This document shows, piece after piece, positions 44,811 to 53,389 of a stretch of 64,000 nt of DNA. Position 1 is the stretch's first letter. Each line of letters begins with the position of its first letter. The notes below the pieces were generated by a model that searched no databases, was not told where the DNA came from, and saw only the letters and a list, made by a program, of their open reading frames with translations. The stretch comes from Myxococcota bacterium (GTDB lineage Bacteria > Myxococcota > B64-G9): positions 1 through 64,000 of the forward strand of contig JAKLGA010000006.1 in the NCBI GenBank assembly GCA_022710975.1. Reading direction: 5' to 3'. A program made the position numbers and the translations under genes.

Positions 44811-46225
44811 TGGCTCCGTCCGAAGCTGAACGGGTAGACCACGCGCACCTTGCCGCCCTGGGGCACGGGGAAGCGCCAGCGGCGGATGAAGCGCACCAGG
44901 CAGCTGGCCACCTGCTCCCCGGCGGTGCGGTTGGAAAGGCCGTTGTCGGGGATGTTGACCGTCCTGACCGAGCCGTCCGGCTCGATGATGAAGTCGACCA
45001 CGATCTTGCCGCGCAGGGTGGGGAAGCGCATCAGCTGGGACTCGTAGCAGTAGCGGATCGAGCCCTTGTTGCGCATGACCACGTCCGCGATCTGCTTCTT
45101 CGACAGCGTGCCGCCGGTGACCTGGGCGCCCTCGGCCGGCATGGCCAGCTCCACGCGCGCCTCCGCGCGGCCCGCCAGGCGGCTGCCGCTGGCCGCCTCC
45201 CGCCCGGCCTGGCCCACCCGCGGGCCGTCCGCCCGCGCGTCCTGGCCGACCGCCTCGGTGCTGGTGCGGGCGTGCTGGAGCGAGGCGGCCAGGCCCTCCT
45301 CGCCGACCGAGCCCAGCACGCGCGCCCGGCCCTTCTCCAGGTCGCGCATGGCCGACTCCAGGCTGCGGTTCAGCCCGCTCTCGTCCAGCAGGTTGGACAG
45401 CGAGCGGTTGGACTTGCGGGCCTCCGACATGGCCGCCACCAGGCCCTTGTTGGCCACCTTGTCGCGCAGCCGCTTGCGCGCCTCGTCGCCCTCGTCGGCC
45501 GGTCGCTCGGGCGGCGCCTCCGGCCGGGCCTCGGGCCTGGCCTCCGGGCGGGTCTCCGGCTTCTCCTTGCGCTTGCGCTCCTCCTCCTCGCGCCGGCGGC
45601 GCTCCTCCTCGCGCAGCTTCTTCGCGTCGCGCTGGAGCTCCTCGACGGCGTTGGGATCCTCGATCACGAACGACACGAAGCGCTCCGGCAGCTGCTCCAC
45701 GGTGAACTCCGTGGCCGGGGCGCCGAACAGGCGCGAGGCGAACACCACCAGCAGCAGAAACCCCATGCTCCCGGCGAAGATGCCCGAGACCAGCCGGTCG
45801 AGCCCGAGCACGTCCACCAGGCCGGGGGGCGGGGGTGCGGCGCCGGCCTGGACGAAGTCGAAGGCCAGGCCCACCCGGCCGAAGACCAGCACCCCGCGGT
45901 CGGCCTCGGTCAGCCCGACGTGCAGCGCGCCGTCGCGCTGCTCACCCACCTCGGCCCGCCCGGCCAGCAGCTCCTCCACGTCCCAGCTCCTGCCGCCCAG
46001 CGAGAGCTGGCCGCGCATGCCCGCGCGCAGCCGCAGCTCGGCGCTGCCGCGGCCGGCCTTGAGCAGGGCGAAGCGGCGCCCCAGGCCCTCCGCCCGCAGG
46101 GCGAAGGTGTTCCGCCAGGAGTCGCCCGCGGTGACCGCCTGGCCGGGCCGGAACACGCGCTCCTCGAACAGGGTCCGTTCCCAGACCATGGAGCAGCGCA
46201 GCAGGTGGGGGGCGGTGTTCGGCAT
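44807..46225 (-). CDS. Inner-membrane protein with TonB-like tail (NfsG/GltG-like)
   Basis: 472 aa. The N-terminal 130 residues form a cytoplasmic strand-rich region, perhaps an FHA-like fold. A membrane helix follows (about 150-170, SGIFAGSMGFLLLVVFASRL), then a charged coiled region (about 195-260, EERRRREEEERKRKEK), a periplasmic linker and a C-terminal TonB-like domain. The tail (YCYESQLMRFPTLRGKIVVD, then VASCLVRFIRRWRFPVP and YPFSF) fits the AgmX/PglI-type tail of myxobacterial gliding and sporulation proteins. This layout would span the inner membrane and periplasm to transmit force or signal. Confidence 0.8.
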   Translation of the reverse strand: MPNTAPHLLRCSMVWERTLFEERVFRPGQAVTAGDSWRNTFALRAEGLGRRFALLKAGRGSAELRLRAGMRGQLSLGGRSWDVEELLAGRAEVGEQRDGALHVGLTEADRGVLVFGRVGLAFDFVQAGAAPPPPGLVDVLGLDRLVSGIFAGSMGFLLLVVFASRLFGAPATEFTVEQLPERFVSFVIEDPNAVEELQRDAKKLREEERRRREEEERKRKEKPETRPEARPEARPEAPPERPADEGDEARKRLRDKVANKGLVAAMSEARKSNRSLSNLLDESGLNRSLESAMRDLEKGRARVLGSVGEEGLAASLQHARTSTEAVGQDARADGPRVGQAGREAASGSRLAGRAEARVELAMPAEGAQVTGGTLSKKQIADVVMRNKGSIRYCYESQLMRFPTLRGKIVVDFIIEPDGSVRTVNIPDNGLSNRTAGEQVASCLVRFIRRWRFPVPQGGKVRVVYPFSFGRSQ

Positions 46226-46239
46226 GCTCGTTCCGGCGG

Positions 46240-46268
46240 ATTCTCCAATCCCCCTTGGGACGTGTCAA
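46240..46268 (-). promoter_or_regulatory. Internal promoter before the TonB-like gene
   Basis: Minus strand: perfect TTGACA (46268-46263), 17-bp spacer, GAGAAT (46245-46240), 15 bp before the ATG at 46225. It would give the last genes of the block a second transcript. Confidence 0.5.
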
Positions 46269-46272
46269 GGCG

Positions 46273-46291
46273 CCCGGAGGTTCCCTCCGGG
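46273..46291 (-). terminator. Hairpin after the small exported gene, possible attenuator
   Basis: Perfect 8-bp stem CCCGGAGG/CCTCCGGG with a 3-nt loop (46273-46280 with 46284-46291), 15 bp downstream of the stop at 46307 on the minus strand. No T-run, so it may only slow or protect the RNA; the promoter follows directly. Confidence 0.35.
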
Positions 46292-46306
46292 GCCGGGCCC
46301 GGGGGC

Positions 46307-46585
46307 TCACAGGAAGGGCGCGTCGCGGGTCTCGAGGGTGCGCCGGGTCAGGTCCGGGTCGGGCAGCCGGAAGGAGCGGAAGCGCGTGCGGATGCGTTTC
46401 AGGAAGTAGAGCAGCTGGGGCGCCTTCACGTTGCCCTCGACGTCCAGCTCGTCGAAGCGGTAGACGCGCACCGAGCCGGCCTCCTTGCCCGCCGGGGCCG
46501 CGGGCTCGGCCGCGCCGGCCGGCCAGGCCAGGCACACGCTCAGGCACAAGAGCAGGGCAAGCACGCGCCGGGGCAGGCTGGTCAT
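46307..46585 (-). CDS. Small exported protein (possible NfsF/GltF counterpart)
   Basis: 92 aa. The signal peptide ends near WPAGAAEP. The mature part of about 65 residues has VRVYRFDELDVEGNVKAPQL followed by LYFLKRIRTRFRSFRLP, which resembles the FDxLDVEGxxxxPxxxY-type motif found near TonB-like proteins in Myxococcota. Its ATG overlaps the stop of the TPR lipoprotein by 4 bp. In the Nfs/Glt order a small protein (F) stands between E and G, as here. Confidence 0.7.
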   Translation of the reverse strand: MTSLPRRVLALLLCLSVCLAWPAGAAEPAAPAGKEAGSVRVYRFDELDVEGNVKAPQLLYFLKRIRTRFRSFRLPDPDLTRRTLETRDAPFL

Positions 46586-47757
46586 GGCTTGGCTCCTGGC
46601 TTGGATCCCGCGCCCAGCGGGCCGGGCGCCTTGGCGGGCGCCTCCGCGGGGCACGCGGCCGGGTTCTGCAGGCGCAGATCCTCCATCAGCTCGCGGGTGC
46701 GGCGGGCCAGGGCCTCCTCCGCCCGGCCCGAGGCCAGCAGGCGGCGGAAGGCCTCGCAGGCCCAGTCCGGCTTGCCGCGGTGGTTCATGTACAGCAGCCC
46801 CAGGTTGAACATGGACTCCGGGTTCTGGCCGTCCAGGCCCAGGACCTTCTGGTAGCTGCGCTCGGCCTCCTCGATGCGCCCCAGCCCGCGCTGGGCCACC
46901 GCCAGCCCGACCAGCCCCGGCAGGAAGCCCGGCACGCGCTGGGTCAGGCGCTGGTACACCCCGGCCGCCCGCGCGTAGTCGGCGCTCTGCATGTACACGG
47001 CCGCGGCGTTCAGGAAGGCCTCGGGCAGGGGGGGCTCGCGCGCGGCGGCCTTCTGGAACATCTCCAGCGCCTCCTGCACCCGGCCCGAGCGCAGGCGCGC
47101 CAGCCCGAGGTTGTTCAGCACCTCGGCCTGGTCCGGCGACAGCGCCAGCGCGCGGCGGAACAGATCCTCGGCCATCTCGTGGCGATCGGTCTCGGAGAAG
47201 CTGGTGGCCAGGTTGTTGTACGCCAGCACGTCGCGCGGGTCGCGATCCAGCACGAAGCGGGCCTGCTCGATGGCCTTGTCGTGATCGCCCTGCAGGCGGT
47301 AGAGCACCGCCAGGCTGTTGCGCGCGGCGAAGTCGTCCGGCCGGGCCTCGATCAGCTCCTCGAGCATGTCGACCGCCTCGCCCAGCCGGCCCGCCCGGCG
47401 GGCGGCCGAGGCCAGGTCGAACAGCGCCGCCCGATCCCCCGGCTTGAGGTCGAGCGCCCGCACGAAGGCGGCCCGGGCCTTGGCGTAGTCGTTGCCCCGG
47501 TCGTACAGCACCCCCAGGTTGTAGTGCGCCTCGAACAACTCCGGGTCCGCCGCCGCGGCCGCCTCGAAGGCGGTGACCGCCTCGTAGTAGCTGGTGCCCT
47601 TCTTGGAGCCGAGCAGGCGGATGCCCTGGTTGAACTTCTCGACCGCCGCGCGCTTCTGGCGGGCCAGGCCGTCGTCGGGCTTCACCACGGGCGGCGGGCT
47701 GCAGCCCGCGCCGGCGAGCCACAGGGCCGCCAGGGCCGCTGCCAGGGCGCGCCTCAT
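46582..47757 (-). CDS. TPR lipoprotein (NfsE/GltE/AglT-like)
   Basis: 391 aa. The signal peptide ends in the lipobox LAGAGC (Cys about residue 19). Seven or more TPR units follow, from FNQGIRLLGSKKGTSYYEAV through AVLYRLQGDHDKAIEQARFVL to NLGLLYMNHRGKPDWACEAF. A Pro/Ala-rich end closes it. Overlaps neighbours by 4 bp on both sides. In Myxococcus the E component is a TPR lipoprotein directly after the large TPR protein D; size and position agree. Confidence 0.8.
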   Translation of the reverse strand: MRRALAAALAALWLAGAGCSPPPVVKPDDGLARQKRAAVEKFNQGIRLLGSKKGTSYYEAVTAFEAAAAADPELFEAHYNLGVLYDRGNDYAKARAAFVRALDLKPGDRAALFDLASAARRAGRLGEAVDMLEELIEARPDDFAARNSLAVLYRLQGDHDKAIEQARFVLDRDPRDVLAYNNLATSFSETDRHEMAEDLFRRALALSPDQAEVLNNLGLARLRSGRVQEALEMFQKAAAREPPLPEAFLNAAAVYMQSADYARAAGVYQRLTQRVPGFLPGLVGLAVAQRGLGRIEEAERSYQKVLGLDGQNPESMFNLGLLYMNHRGKPDWACEAFRRLLASGRAEEALARRTRELMEDLRLQNPAACPAEAPAKAPGPLGAGSKPGAKP

Positions 47758-50700
47758 GGCTTGCCCTTCCCGGCGGGGGCCGCGGGCGCCGGCAGGGGCG
47801 GCAGCGGCAGGGGTTTCTGCAGCAGCGGGAACTCGAGGAAGGAGTCGGCCCAGCGGGTGCCCGGGCGCGCCTCGGGCTCCTGGGGCCACTTGCCCGGGTC
47901 GAGCTTCCGCAGCATCTCGATGGTGCGGAAGGTCCACTGGCTGGTGTAGTCGTGCTTGCGGGCGGTCTCCGCGCTCAGGCTGAAGGCCGACAGGGCCTTG
48001 TCCTCGATGGGGAAGGCCAGGCTCTGCAGCTCCTGCCGGTACACCTCGGCCTCCTCGGCGCTCAGCCCCGCGGGCATGGGGGCCTGGTAGATGGCCTGGG
48101 CGAAGCGCGCGTACATGTCGCCGATGCGGAAGAGCGCGGCCGAGGCCCACTCGAGGTGCCCGGCCGCGACCACCTGGACGAACAGGCCCTCGGCCTTCTT
48201 GAGCAGGTCGGCCTTCTGCTTCAGCCCCTTGACCAGGCTGGGCAGGGGCGGCCGGAGCTGGATGCGCTCGTACTCGGCGTACACCAGCTCCCCGAGCAGG
48301 AAGCGGCAGTGGGCGGCCGACTCGAGCTCCGCCCCGGCGGGCGGCTTGCCCGCGGGGAAGAGCGCGCAGCGCTCGAGCTCCTTCTGGGCCAGGCCGGGCT
48401 TGCCCTGGCGCTGGAGGGCCAGCCCGAGCTGCAGCCCGGCCTCCCGCGGCCTGGCCTGCCGGGCCGGGGGGAGCTTGCGGTAGCGGCGCAGGACCTCCTC
48501 GGCCCGCCTGGCGTCGCCGGCGTCGCCGAGCGCTCGGGCGGCCGCCAGCAGCGCCTCGGGGGTCTGCTCGTGCCCGGGGTTCGCCCGGGTGAACTCCTCG
48601 AGCAGCTCGGCCTCGCGGGCGGACTCCCGCAGGGCCCGGTGCAGCAGCGCGGCCTGCAGCAGCCCGCCCGCGGCGCGTTCGTCCCTGGGGAAGCGGCGGG
48701 CGAAGTCGGTGTAGGCGGAGGCCGCGCGCGCGTAGTCGTACTGGCGCTCGAACACGCCGGCGATGACGAACAGGGCGTCCGCGGCCTTGTCCGGGTAGCG
48801 CGACACGACCTCCTGGTAGGCGGCCACGGCGGCGGCCTTCTCGCCCGCCTTCTCCAGGGACACGGCCGCGTTGAACAGCGCCTTGGAGGCCAGCTCCGAG
48901 GTGGGGAACTCGTCGGACACGCGCCGGTAGGCGCGCTCGGCCCGGCGGTGCTCGCCCGCCGCGCCCAGCGCCGTGGCGGCCTGGAACATGGCCGCCGGGA
49001 TGAGCTCGGGCAGCTGCTTGCCCAGCGGCCGTTCGGCGAACCAGCCCTTCTCCAGGAAGTGGCGCGCCAGCCGCTCCACCTCGTCCCAGCGGGCCGCCCG
49101 CGAGGCGCAGTCCAGCGCCAGGTCGGCCGCCGGCTCGGCGTAGCGATCGGCCGGGCGGGCCTCCACCAGGGCCACGAAGCGCTTGCTGGCGGGCTCGAAG
49201 TGCCCCCGGGCGTAGAGCGTCCGGCCCACCTCGAAGGAGAGCTGGCCGATGCGCTCCTGCTCGGGCCCCAGGGCGAGGTAGACCTCGGCGGCGCTGACGA
49301 AGCCGCGCTCGGCCTCCGGCAGCGCCTCGGGCTTGGGGGGCGGCTCGGGGGGCGGGGGAGCCTGCCGGCGCAGGACGTCCCAGGCCAGCACCGCGGCGTA
49401 GGCCGCCTCCTTGCGCAGGCCGGGCTCGGCGGCCCGCTGGGCGGCCTGGCCGTAGTGGCCGGCGGCCTCGGCGTGGCGGCCGAGCTGGTGGAGCACCTCC
49501 CCCAGGTAGAAGTGCATGCCCGGCGCCGGCGGGGTCTCGGGGAACATGGCCAGGTAGGCGCGGTAGGCCTGCTCGGCCACCTGGTAGGCCTTGGGCTCCT
49601 TGGCCGCCTGGGCCTGCTGGTGGCGCTTGAGGGCCACCTGGCGCAGCGCCGCCTCGGCCAGCTCGGTGGCCCGCGCCACGGCCGCGGGCGCCTGGCGGTT
49701 GGCCTGGGCCCAGGCCGAGCCCGGCCCGTAGGTCTCGGCCAGCGCGCGCCGGGCCTCCAGGCCGGCCTCGGCGCGGCCGTCCTGCTCGAAGGCCTGGGCG
49801 ATGCGGGCCTGGTGGTCCGGGCTCTTGGGCGAGAGCGGGAACCGCTCCACCAGCAGGCGCCAGGCCTCGATGGCCTTGGGGAAACGCGCCTGGCGGAAGA
49901 ACACCTCGGCCAGCCCGTCCAGCACGCGGATCGAGTAGTCCTCGCCGCCCACCTGCTGCATGAAGCGGTAGGCCTCCTTGGCCCCGCCCGCCTCGGAGAA
50001 GGTCAGCGCCAGATCCTCGAGGGTCTCCTTCTCCAGATCGCCGGAGGCGGTCTCCACGCGCTCGCCTGCCTGCGTGGCCGCCTTGCGCCCGCGGGCCCGC
50101 TCCAGGACCCGGCGGAAGAACTCGGCCGCCTCGCGGGCCCGCCCGCGCTTGAAGTGGCACCAGGCCGTCTTGTACAGCGCCAGATCGGTCAGCGGCGAGT
50201 CCGGCTGGGCCAGCACCGCGGCGTAGCGCTTCAGCGCGCCCTCGAACTCGGCGTGGTCGAACTCGTACTCGCCGATCGCCAGCTGGGCGTCGGGGGCGAA
50301 GGGGCTCCCGGGGTAGCGCTGCAGCAGCGAGCGGAACACGCCGAGCGCGGCCTGCTCGTCGCCCAGCTCGTTGAGCGCGAAGCCGTACAGGTACAGCACG
50401 GTGTCGCTGCGGGCGAAGTCGGGGTGCTTCTCGAGCAGCTCCTCGTAGACCAGGAGCGACTCGCGCAGCTCCAGGCGCGGCTCGCGCGGCCGCTCCGCGA
50501 GGGCGCCCTGGCGGAAGGCGTCGAGCTGCTGCTCGTAGCGCTTCATGTCCTGGAGCATGCGCGCCTCGGCCCGCTCCCACTGCAGCTCGGCCAGGCGGAA
50601 CAGGGCGTCGGCCCGCTCCGCGGCGGCGGGGTGCCGATCCAGGAACTCCCGCAGCAGGCCGATGGCCGCGTCGCGCTGGCGATCCACCTCCGCCTCGCGC

Positions 50701-50867
50701 TGCTGCATCTGGGCCTCGACCCAGCTCGGACCGCCGGGGACGGGTGGGCAGGCGGGCGGGGCGGGGCAGGGGTCGGCCGCGCCGCACGGCCCCCCGGCCG
50801 CGGCCGGGCGGGGCAGCAGGGCGAGCGCCAGCGCGGCGCCCGCGAGCAGGCAGCCTCGACGGCTCAC
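47754..50867 (-). CDS. Giant TPR protein (NfsD/GltD/AgmU-like)
   Basis: 1037 aa from a GTG overlapping the previous stop (GTGA); an in-frame ATG at 50885 would overlap more. The signal peptide ends near RPAAAGGP, followed by a Cys/Pro-rich stretch (CGAADPCPAPPACPPVP). Nearly all the rest is TPR-like helix pairs, e.g. DAAIGLLREFLDRHPAAAERADALFRLAELQWE. It would be a large periplasmic scaffold, as proposed for AgmU/GltD. Several units have the 'aggregated tail' Ala-Gly-Asp-Ala pattern. Homology is judged by size, domain type and gene order only. Confidence 0.8.
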   Translation of the reverse strand: MSRRGCLLAGAALALALLPRPAAAGGPCGAADPCPAPPACPPVPGGPSWVEAQMQQREAEVDRQRDAAIGLLREFLDRHPAAAERADALFRLAELQWERAEARMLQDMKRYEQQLDAFRQGALAERPREPRLELRESLLVYEELLEKHPDFARSDTVLYLYGFALNELGDEQAALGVFRSLLQRYPGSPFAPDAQLAIGEYEFDHAEFEGALKRYAAVLAQPDSPLTDLALYKTAWCHFKRGRAREAAEFFRRVLERARGRKAATQAGERVETASGDLEKETLEDLALTFSEAGGAKEAYRFMQQVGGEDYSIRVLDGLAEVFFRQARFPKAIEAWRLLVERFPLSPKSPDHQARIAQAFEQDGRAEAGLEARRALAETYGPGSAWAQANRQAPAAVARATELAEAALRQVALKRHQQAQAAKEPKAYQVAEQAYRAYLAMFPETPPAPGMHFYLGEVLHQLGRHAEAAGHYGQAAQRAAEPGLRKEAAYAAVLAWDVLRRQAPPPPEPPPKPEALPEAERGFVSAAEVYLALGPEQERIGQLSFEVGRTLYARGHFEPASKRFVALVEARPADRYAEPAADLALDCASRAARWDEVERLARHFLEKGWFAERPLGKQLPELIPAAMFQAATALGAAGEHRRAERAYRRVSDEFPTSELASKALFNAAVSLEKAGEKAAAVAAYQEVVSRYPDKAADALFVIAGVFERQYDYARAASAYTDFARRFPRDERAAGGLLQAALLHRALRESAREAELLEEFTRANPGHEQTPEALLAAARALGDAGDARRAEEVLRRYRKLPPARQARPREAGLQLGLALQRQGKPGLAQKELERCALFPAGKPPAGAELESAAHCRFLLGELVYAEYERIQLRPPLPSLVKGLKQKADLLKKAEGLFVQVVAAGHLEWASAALFRIGDMYARFAQAIYQAPMPAGLSAEEAEVYRQELQSLAFPIEDKALSAFSLSAETARKHDYTSQWTFRTIEMLRKLDPGKWPQEPEARPGTRWADSFLEFPLLQKPLPLPPLPAPAAPAGKGKP

Positions 50868-52711
50868 TGGTACTCGTCCGGCCATCCCTCTCCGTCGTAG
50901 GGCCAGTACTCCAGCCCCTCGTCGAGCGCCCCGGACTCGGCCAGCGCCCGCAGCGCCGAGAGCGGGTAGCGCCCCAGCGCCAGGTTCTGCACCTCGATCT
51001 CCAGGGCCTGCTTGCGGCCCACCACCGCGTCCACCTTGCCCAGCGAGGCCTGGCGCGCCCAGATGGCCACCTGCTGGCTGGCCCGCCGCAGGTGCGCCGC
51101 GCGCGCCGCCTGCAGGAGCGCCTCGGCCGAGCGCGTGGCCGCGGCCAGGCGCAGCGCCAGCGCCCCGAGCGAGGCGCGCTCCGCGTCCAGGTAGGCCAGC
51201 GGGGTGCGGGCGGGATCGGCCGCCGTCGCGGCCGGGGCCCGCGCCCAGGCCCCCGCCTCGAGGCGGACGAGCTGCGCGCGGGCGCGCTCGCGGGCCGCCT
51301 CCACCCGGGCGGCCACCTGGCCGAGCTCCTCGAGCGCGGCGGCCGCGCCCTCGGCCCGGCCGAAGCGCGCCCGCAGGTCCGCGGCCCGCTGGGACAGCCC
51401 GTCCGCCCGGCTCAGCTCGGCCCGCAGGCGCTCGGCCAGGAGCTCGCCGGCGGGCGCGGCCTCGGTCCGCCGGGGCATGCCCGTGCGCACCCGCTCGAGC
51501 TCCGCCCGCAGGCGCGCCAGGGCCTCCCGGGAGTGCGCCAGGCCGGCGGCCAGCGCCTCGGCGCGCCGCTCCCGGCCCGCGAGCGGGACCCAGGGTTGCA
51601 CCTCGGTCGGCAGGGCCCGCGGGGCCGCCCCGGCGGCCTGCGCCTCGAGCGCGGCGCCCAGCGCCTCCAGCCGGCCGGCGTCCGCCCGGAGCAGCGCCTC
51701 GGCCTCGTCCCAGCGGCAGGCGGCCAGGTGGGTGTAGGCCAGCAGCAGGCGCGCGGCGGGCTCGTCCTCCCAGGCCGCGGGCTGCAGGAGCAGCGCCTCC
51801 AGCTCCGCGGCGGCCGCGTCCAGCCGGCCCGCCCGCTGCAGCGACCAGGCCAGCTCGTAGCGGGCCCGCGGGCCCACCCAGGGGTCGTCCTCCACCCGCC
51901 GGTAGGTGTCCGCGGCGTGCATGAACTTGCCGCGCTCGTAGCGCAGGCGGGCCAGCGCCAGCCAGGCGTGGGCGACCGCCTGGGCCGCCTGGTCGGACAG
52001 GAAGAAGGGCTCGCGGCCGGAGGCGGGCCGCCGCACGAGCCTGCACAGCTCGTCCTCGGCCGCCTCGCGGTCGCCCCGCTCCAGGGCGATGAGCGCCAGC
52101 AGGTAGCGGGCCGAGGCGTACAGGCGGCTGGCCGGTCCGATGCGGCCCAGCGGCTCCCGGGCGCGCTCGGGGTGCCCGAGCGTCAGCAGCGCCTTGCCCT
52201 GCAGGTAGGCCACCTCGTCGGTCTCCCCGGGCTCGAGGCGGAGGGACGCGAGCGGCGTCAGGGCGGGCTCGAACTCGTCCGAGCGCAGGGTCAGCTCCAC
52301 CAGCCGGCGCAGGGCGGGCCCGCGCAGGTCGGAGGGCGGGCTGCGTCCGATCAGCTCGAGCAGGAGCTGCCGCGCCCGGACCAGCGCGCCCTCGCGCGCC
52401 AGCGCGCTGGCCAGGTAGTAGCGGGCGGTGTCGGCGGCCGGCTCGCCGGCCAGGCGGGTGAAGCGCGGGTCCAGCAGCAGGGCGCCCAGCGCCCGGGCCG
52501 CGGCCTGGCTGGCGCCGTCCAGGTACAGCGTCTCGGCCCCGCGCAGGCGCTCGGCCAGCTCCGCCGGGCTGGCCTCGGCCGCGGCGGGCGCCCCCGCCCT
52601 GGCCGGCCGCGCCTGCTGGGCCAGCCAGCGCCTGAGCTCGGTCTCGGGCCCGTGCAGCAGGTCGGCCTGCGCCAGGAGCCCGAGCCACGCCAGCACCCAC
52701 ACACCCAGCAT
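50864..52711 (-). CDS. Exported TPR/coiled-coil protein (possible NfsC/GltC counterpart)
   Basis: 615 aa. The ATG at 52711 is chosen because GGAGGCGAG lies just before it; the frame extends six codons further. The signal peptide ends near GLLAQA. The first 330 residues are TPR-like (for example ARYYLASALAREGALVRARQLL); residues about 375-520 are Ala/Leu/Arg-rich coiled-coil; the end (YPLSALRALAESGALDEGLEYWPYDG) has a Trp/Tyr-rich tail. It lies directly upstream of the giant TPR gene with a 4-bp overlap, as C precedes D in Nfs. Confidence 0.75.
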   Translation of the reverse strand: MLGVWVLAWLGLLAQADLLHGPETELRRWLAQQARPARAGAPAAAEASPAELAERLRGAETLYLDGASQAAARALGALLLDPRFTRLAGEPAADTARYYLASALAREGALVRARQLLLELIGRSPPSDLRGPALRRLVELTLRSDEFEPALTPLASLRLEPGETDEVAYLQGKALLTLGHPERAREPLGRIGPASRLYASARYLLALIALERGDREAAEDELCRLVRRPASGREPFFLSDQAAQAVAHAWLALARLRYERGKFMHAADTYRRVEDDPWVGPRARYELAWSLQRAGRLDAAAAELEALLLQPAAWEDEPAARLLLAYTHLAACRWDEAEALLRADAGRLEALGAALEAQAAGAAPRALPTEVQPWVPLAGRERRAEALAAGLAHSREALARLRAELERVRTGMPRRTEAAPAGELLAERLRAELSRADGLSQRAADLRARFGRAEGAAAALEELGQVAARVEAARERARAQLVRLEAGAWARAPAATAADPARTPLAYLDAERASLGALALRLAAATRSAEALLQAARAAHLRRASQQVAIWARQASLGKVDAVVGRKQALEIEVQNLALGRYPLSALRALAESGALDEGLEYWPYDGEGWPDEYQ

Positions 52712-52736
52712 CTCGCCTCCAGCGGCCACGGCCGGC

Positions 52737-53375
52737 TCAGCGGCCGGTGGTGAAGCTCGCCTCGATGTCCACGTCCCAGCTCCCCTCGGGCGCTTCCCCC
52801 GCCAGATCGTCCGTGTCGGGCGGGTCGCCGTCCTGCTCGGCCTCGAAGCGGGCCCGGGTCACGGCGCCCTCCCGCAGGTGCACCGCCAGCCCGCTGCCGG
52901 CCAGGTAGCCGGGCGGGGCGCCCTCCGGCTCGCCCGGCCCCCGCGCCAGCACCCGCACCAGGAGCAGGTGGCGGCCGGGCGGCAGGTGGCCGTCGAAGAG
53001 CTGGAGCAGCTGCACGCTCGGCGGGCGCTGGAAGTCCTGGGCGTAGGTCAGCGCGCCGTCCAGCCACAGCTCCACGCGCGCGAGCTGGAAGGGCGCGTCC
53101 AGCTCGCCCCGGTAGGTGACCGTCAGCCGCGCCCCGAACAGCTTCTCGGCCAGCACGCCCAGGCGGGCCTCGGCCGCGGCCAGCTCGTCCCGCAGGCGGC
53201 TCTGCTCGAGCGCGATCTCGGCCAGGGCCTTCTCGTCCAGCCCACCGGCCTCCGGCGCGGCCGCCGCCGGCGCGTCGGCTGGCGCGGCCGCCGGCGCTCC
53301 CGGGCCCGCCAGGGCCACGCCGGCCAGGACCAGGCCGGACAGGCACAGCGCGGTCAACCAGACACGTGCGGCCAT
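52737..53375 (-). CDS. Exported protein with coiled-coil and strand-rich domain
   Basis: 212 aa. The signal peptide ends near GVALAGPG; an Ala/Pro linker and a short coiled coil (AEIALEQSRLRDELAAAEARLGVL) follow, then a strand-rich domain with VELWLDGALTYAQDFQRPP and GRHLLLVRVLARG, which looks like an Ig/PEGA-like sandwich. It lies between a barrel lipoprotein and the TPR gene. No counterpart can be named with confidence; GltK is a lipoprotein and this lacks a lipobox. Confidence 0.7.
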   Translation of the reverse strand: MAARVWLTALCLSGLVLAGVALAGPGAPAAAPADAPAAAAPEAGGLDEKALAEIALEQSRLRDELAAAEARLGVLAEKLFGARLTVTYRGELDAPFQLARVELWLDGALTYAQDFQRPPSVQLLQLFDGHLPPGRHLLLVRVLARGPGEPEGAPPGYLAGSGLAVHLREGAVTRARFEAEQDGDPPDTDDLAGEAPEGSWDVDIEASFTTGR

Positions 53376-53389
53376 GTGCGCACCTCCGC

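Noticed and set aside
47952-50900. Long plus-strand open frame (982 codons) opposite the giant TPR gene
   Set aside because: It is a shadow of the minus-strand TPR gene: high GC removes stops, and the translation is Gly/Arg/Leu/Gln-rich with no domain. The minus frame has a signal peptide and TPR units.
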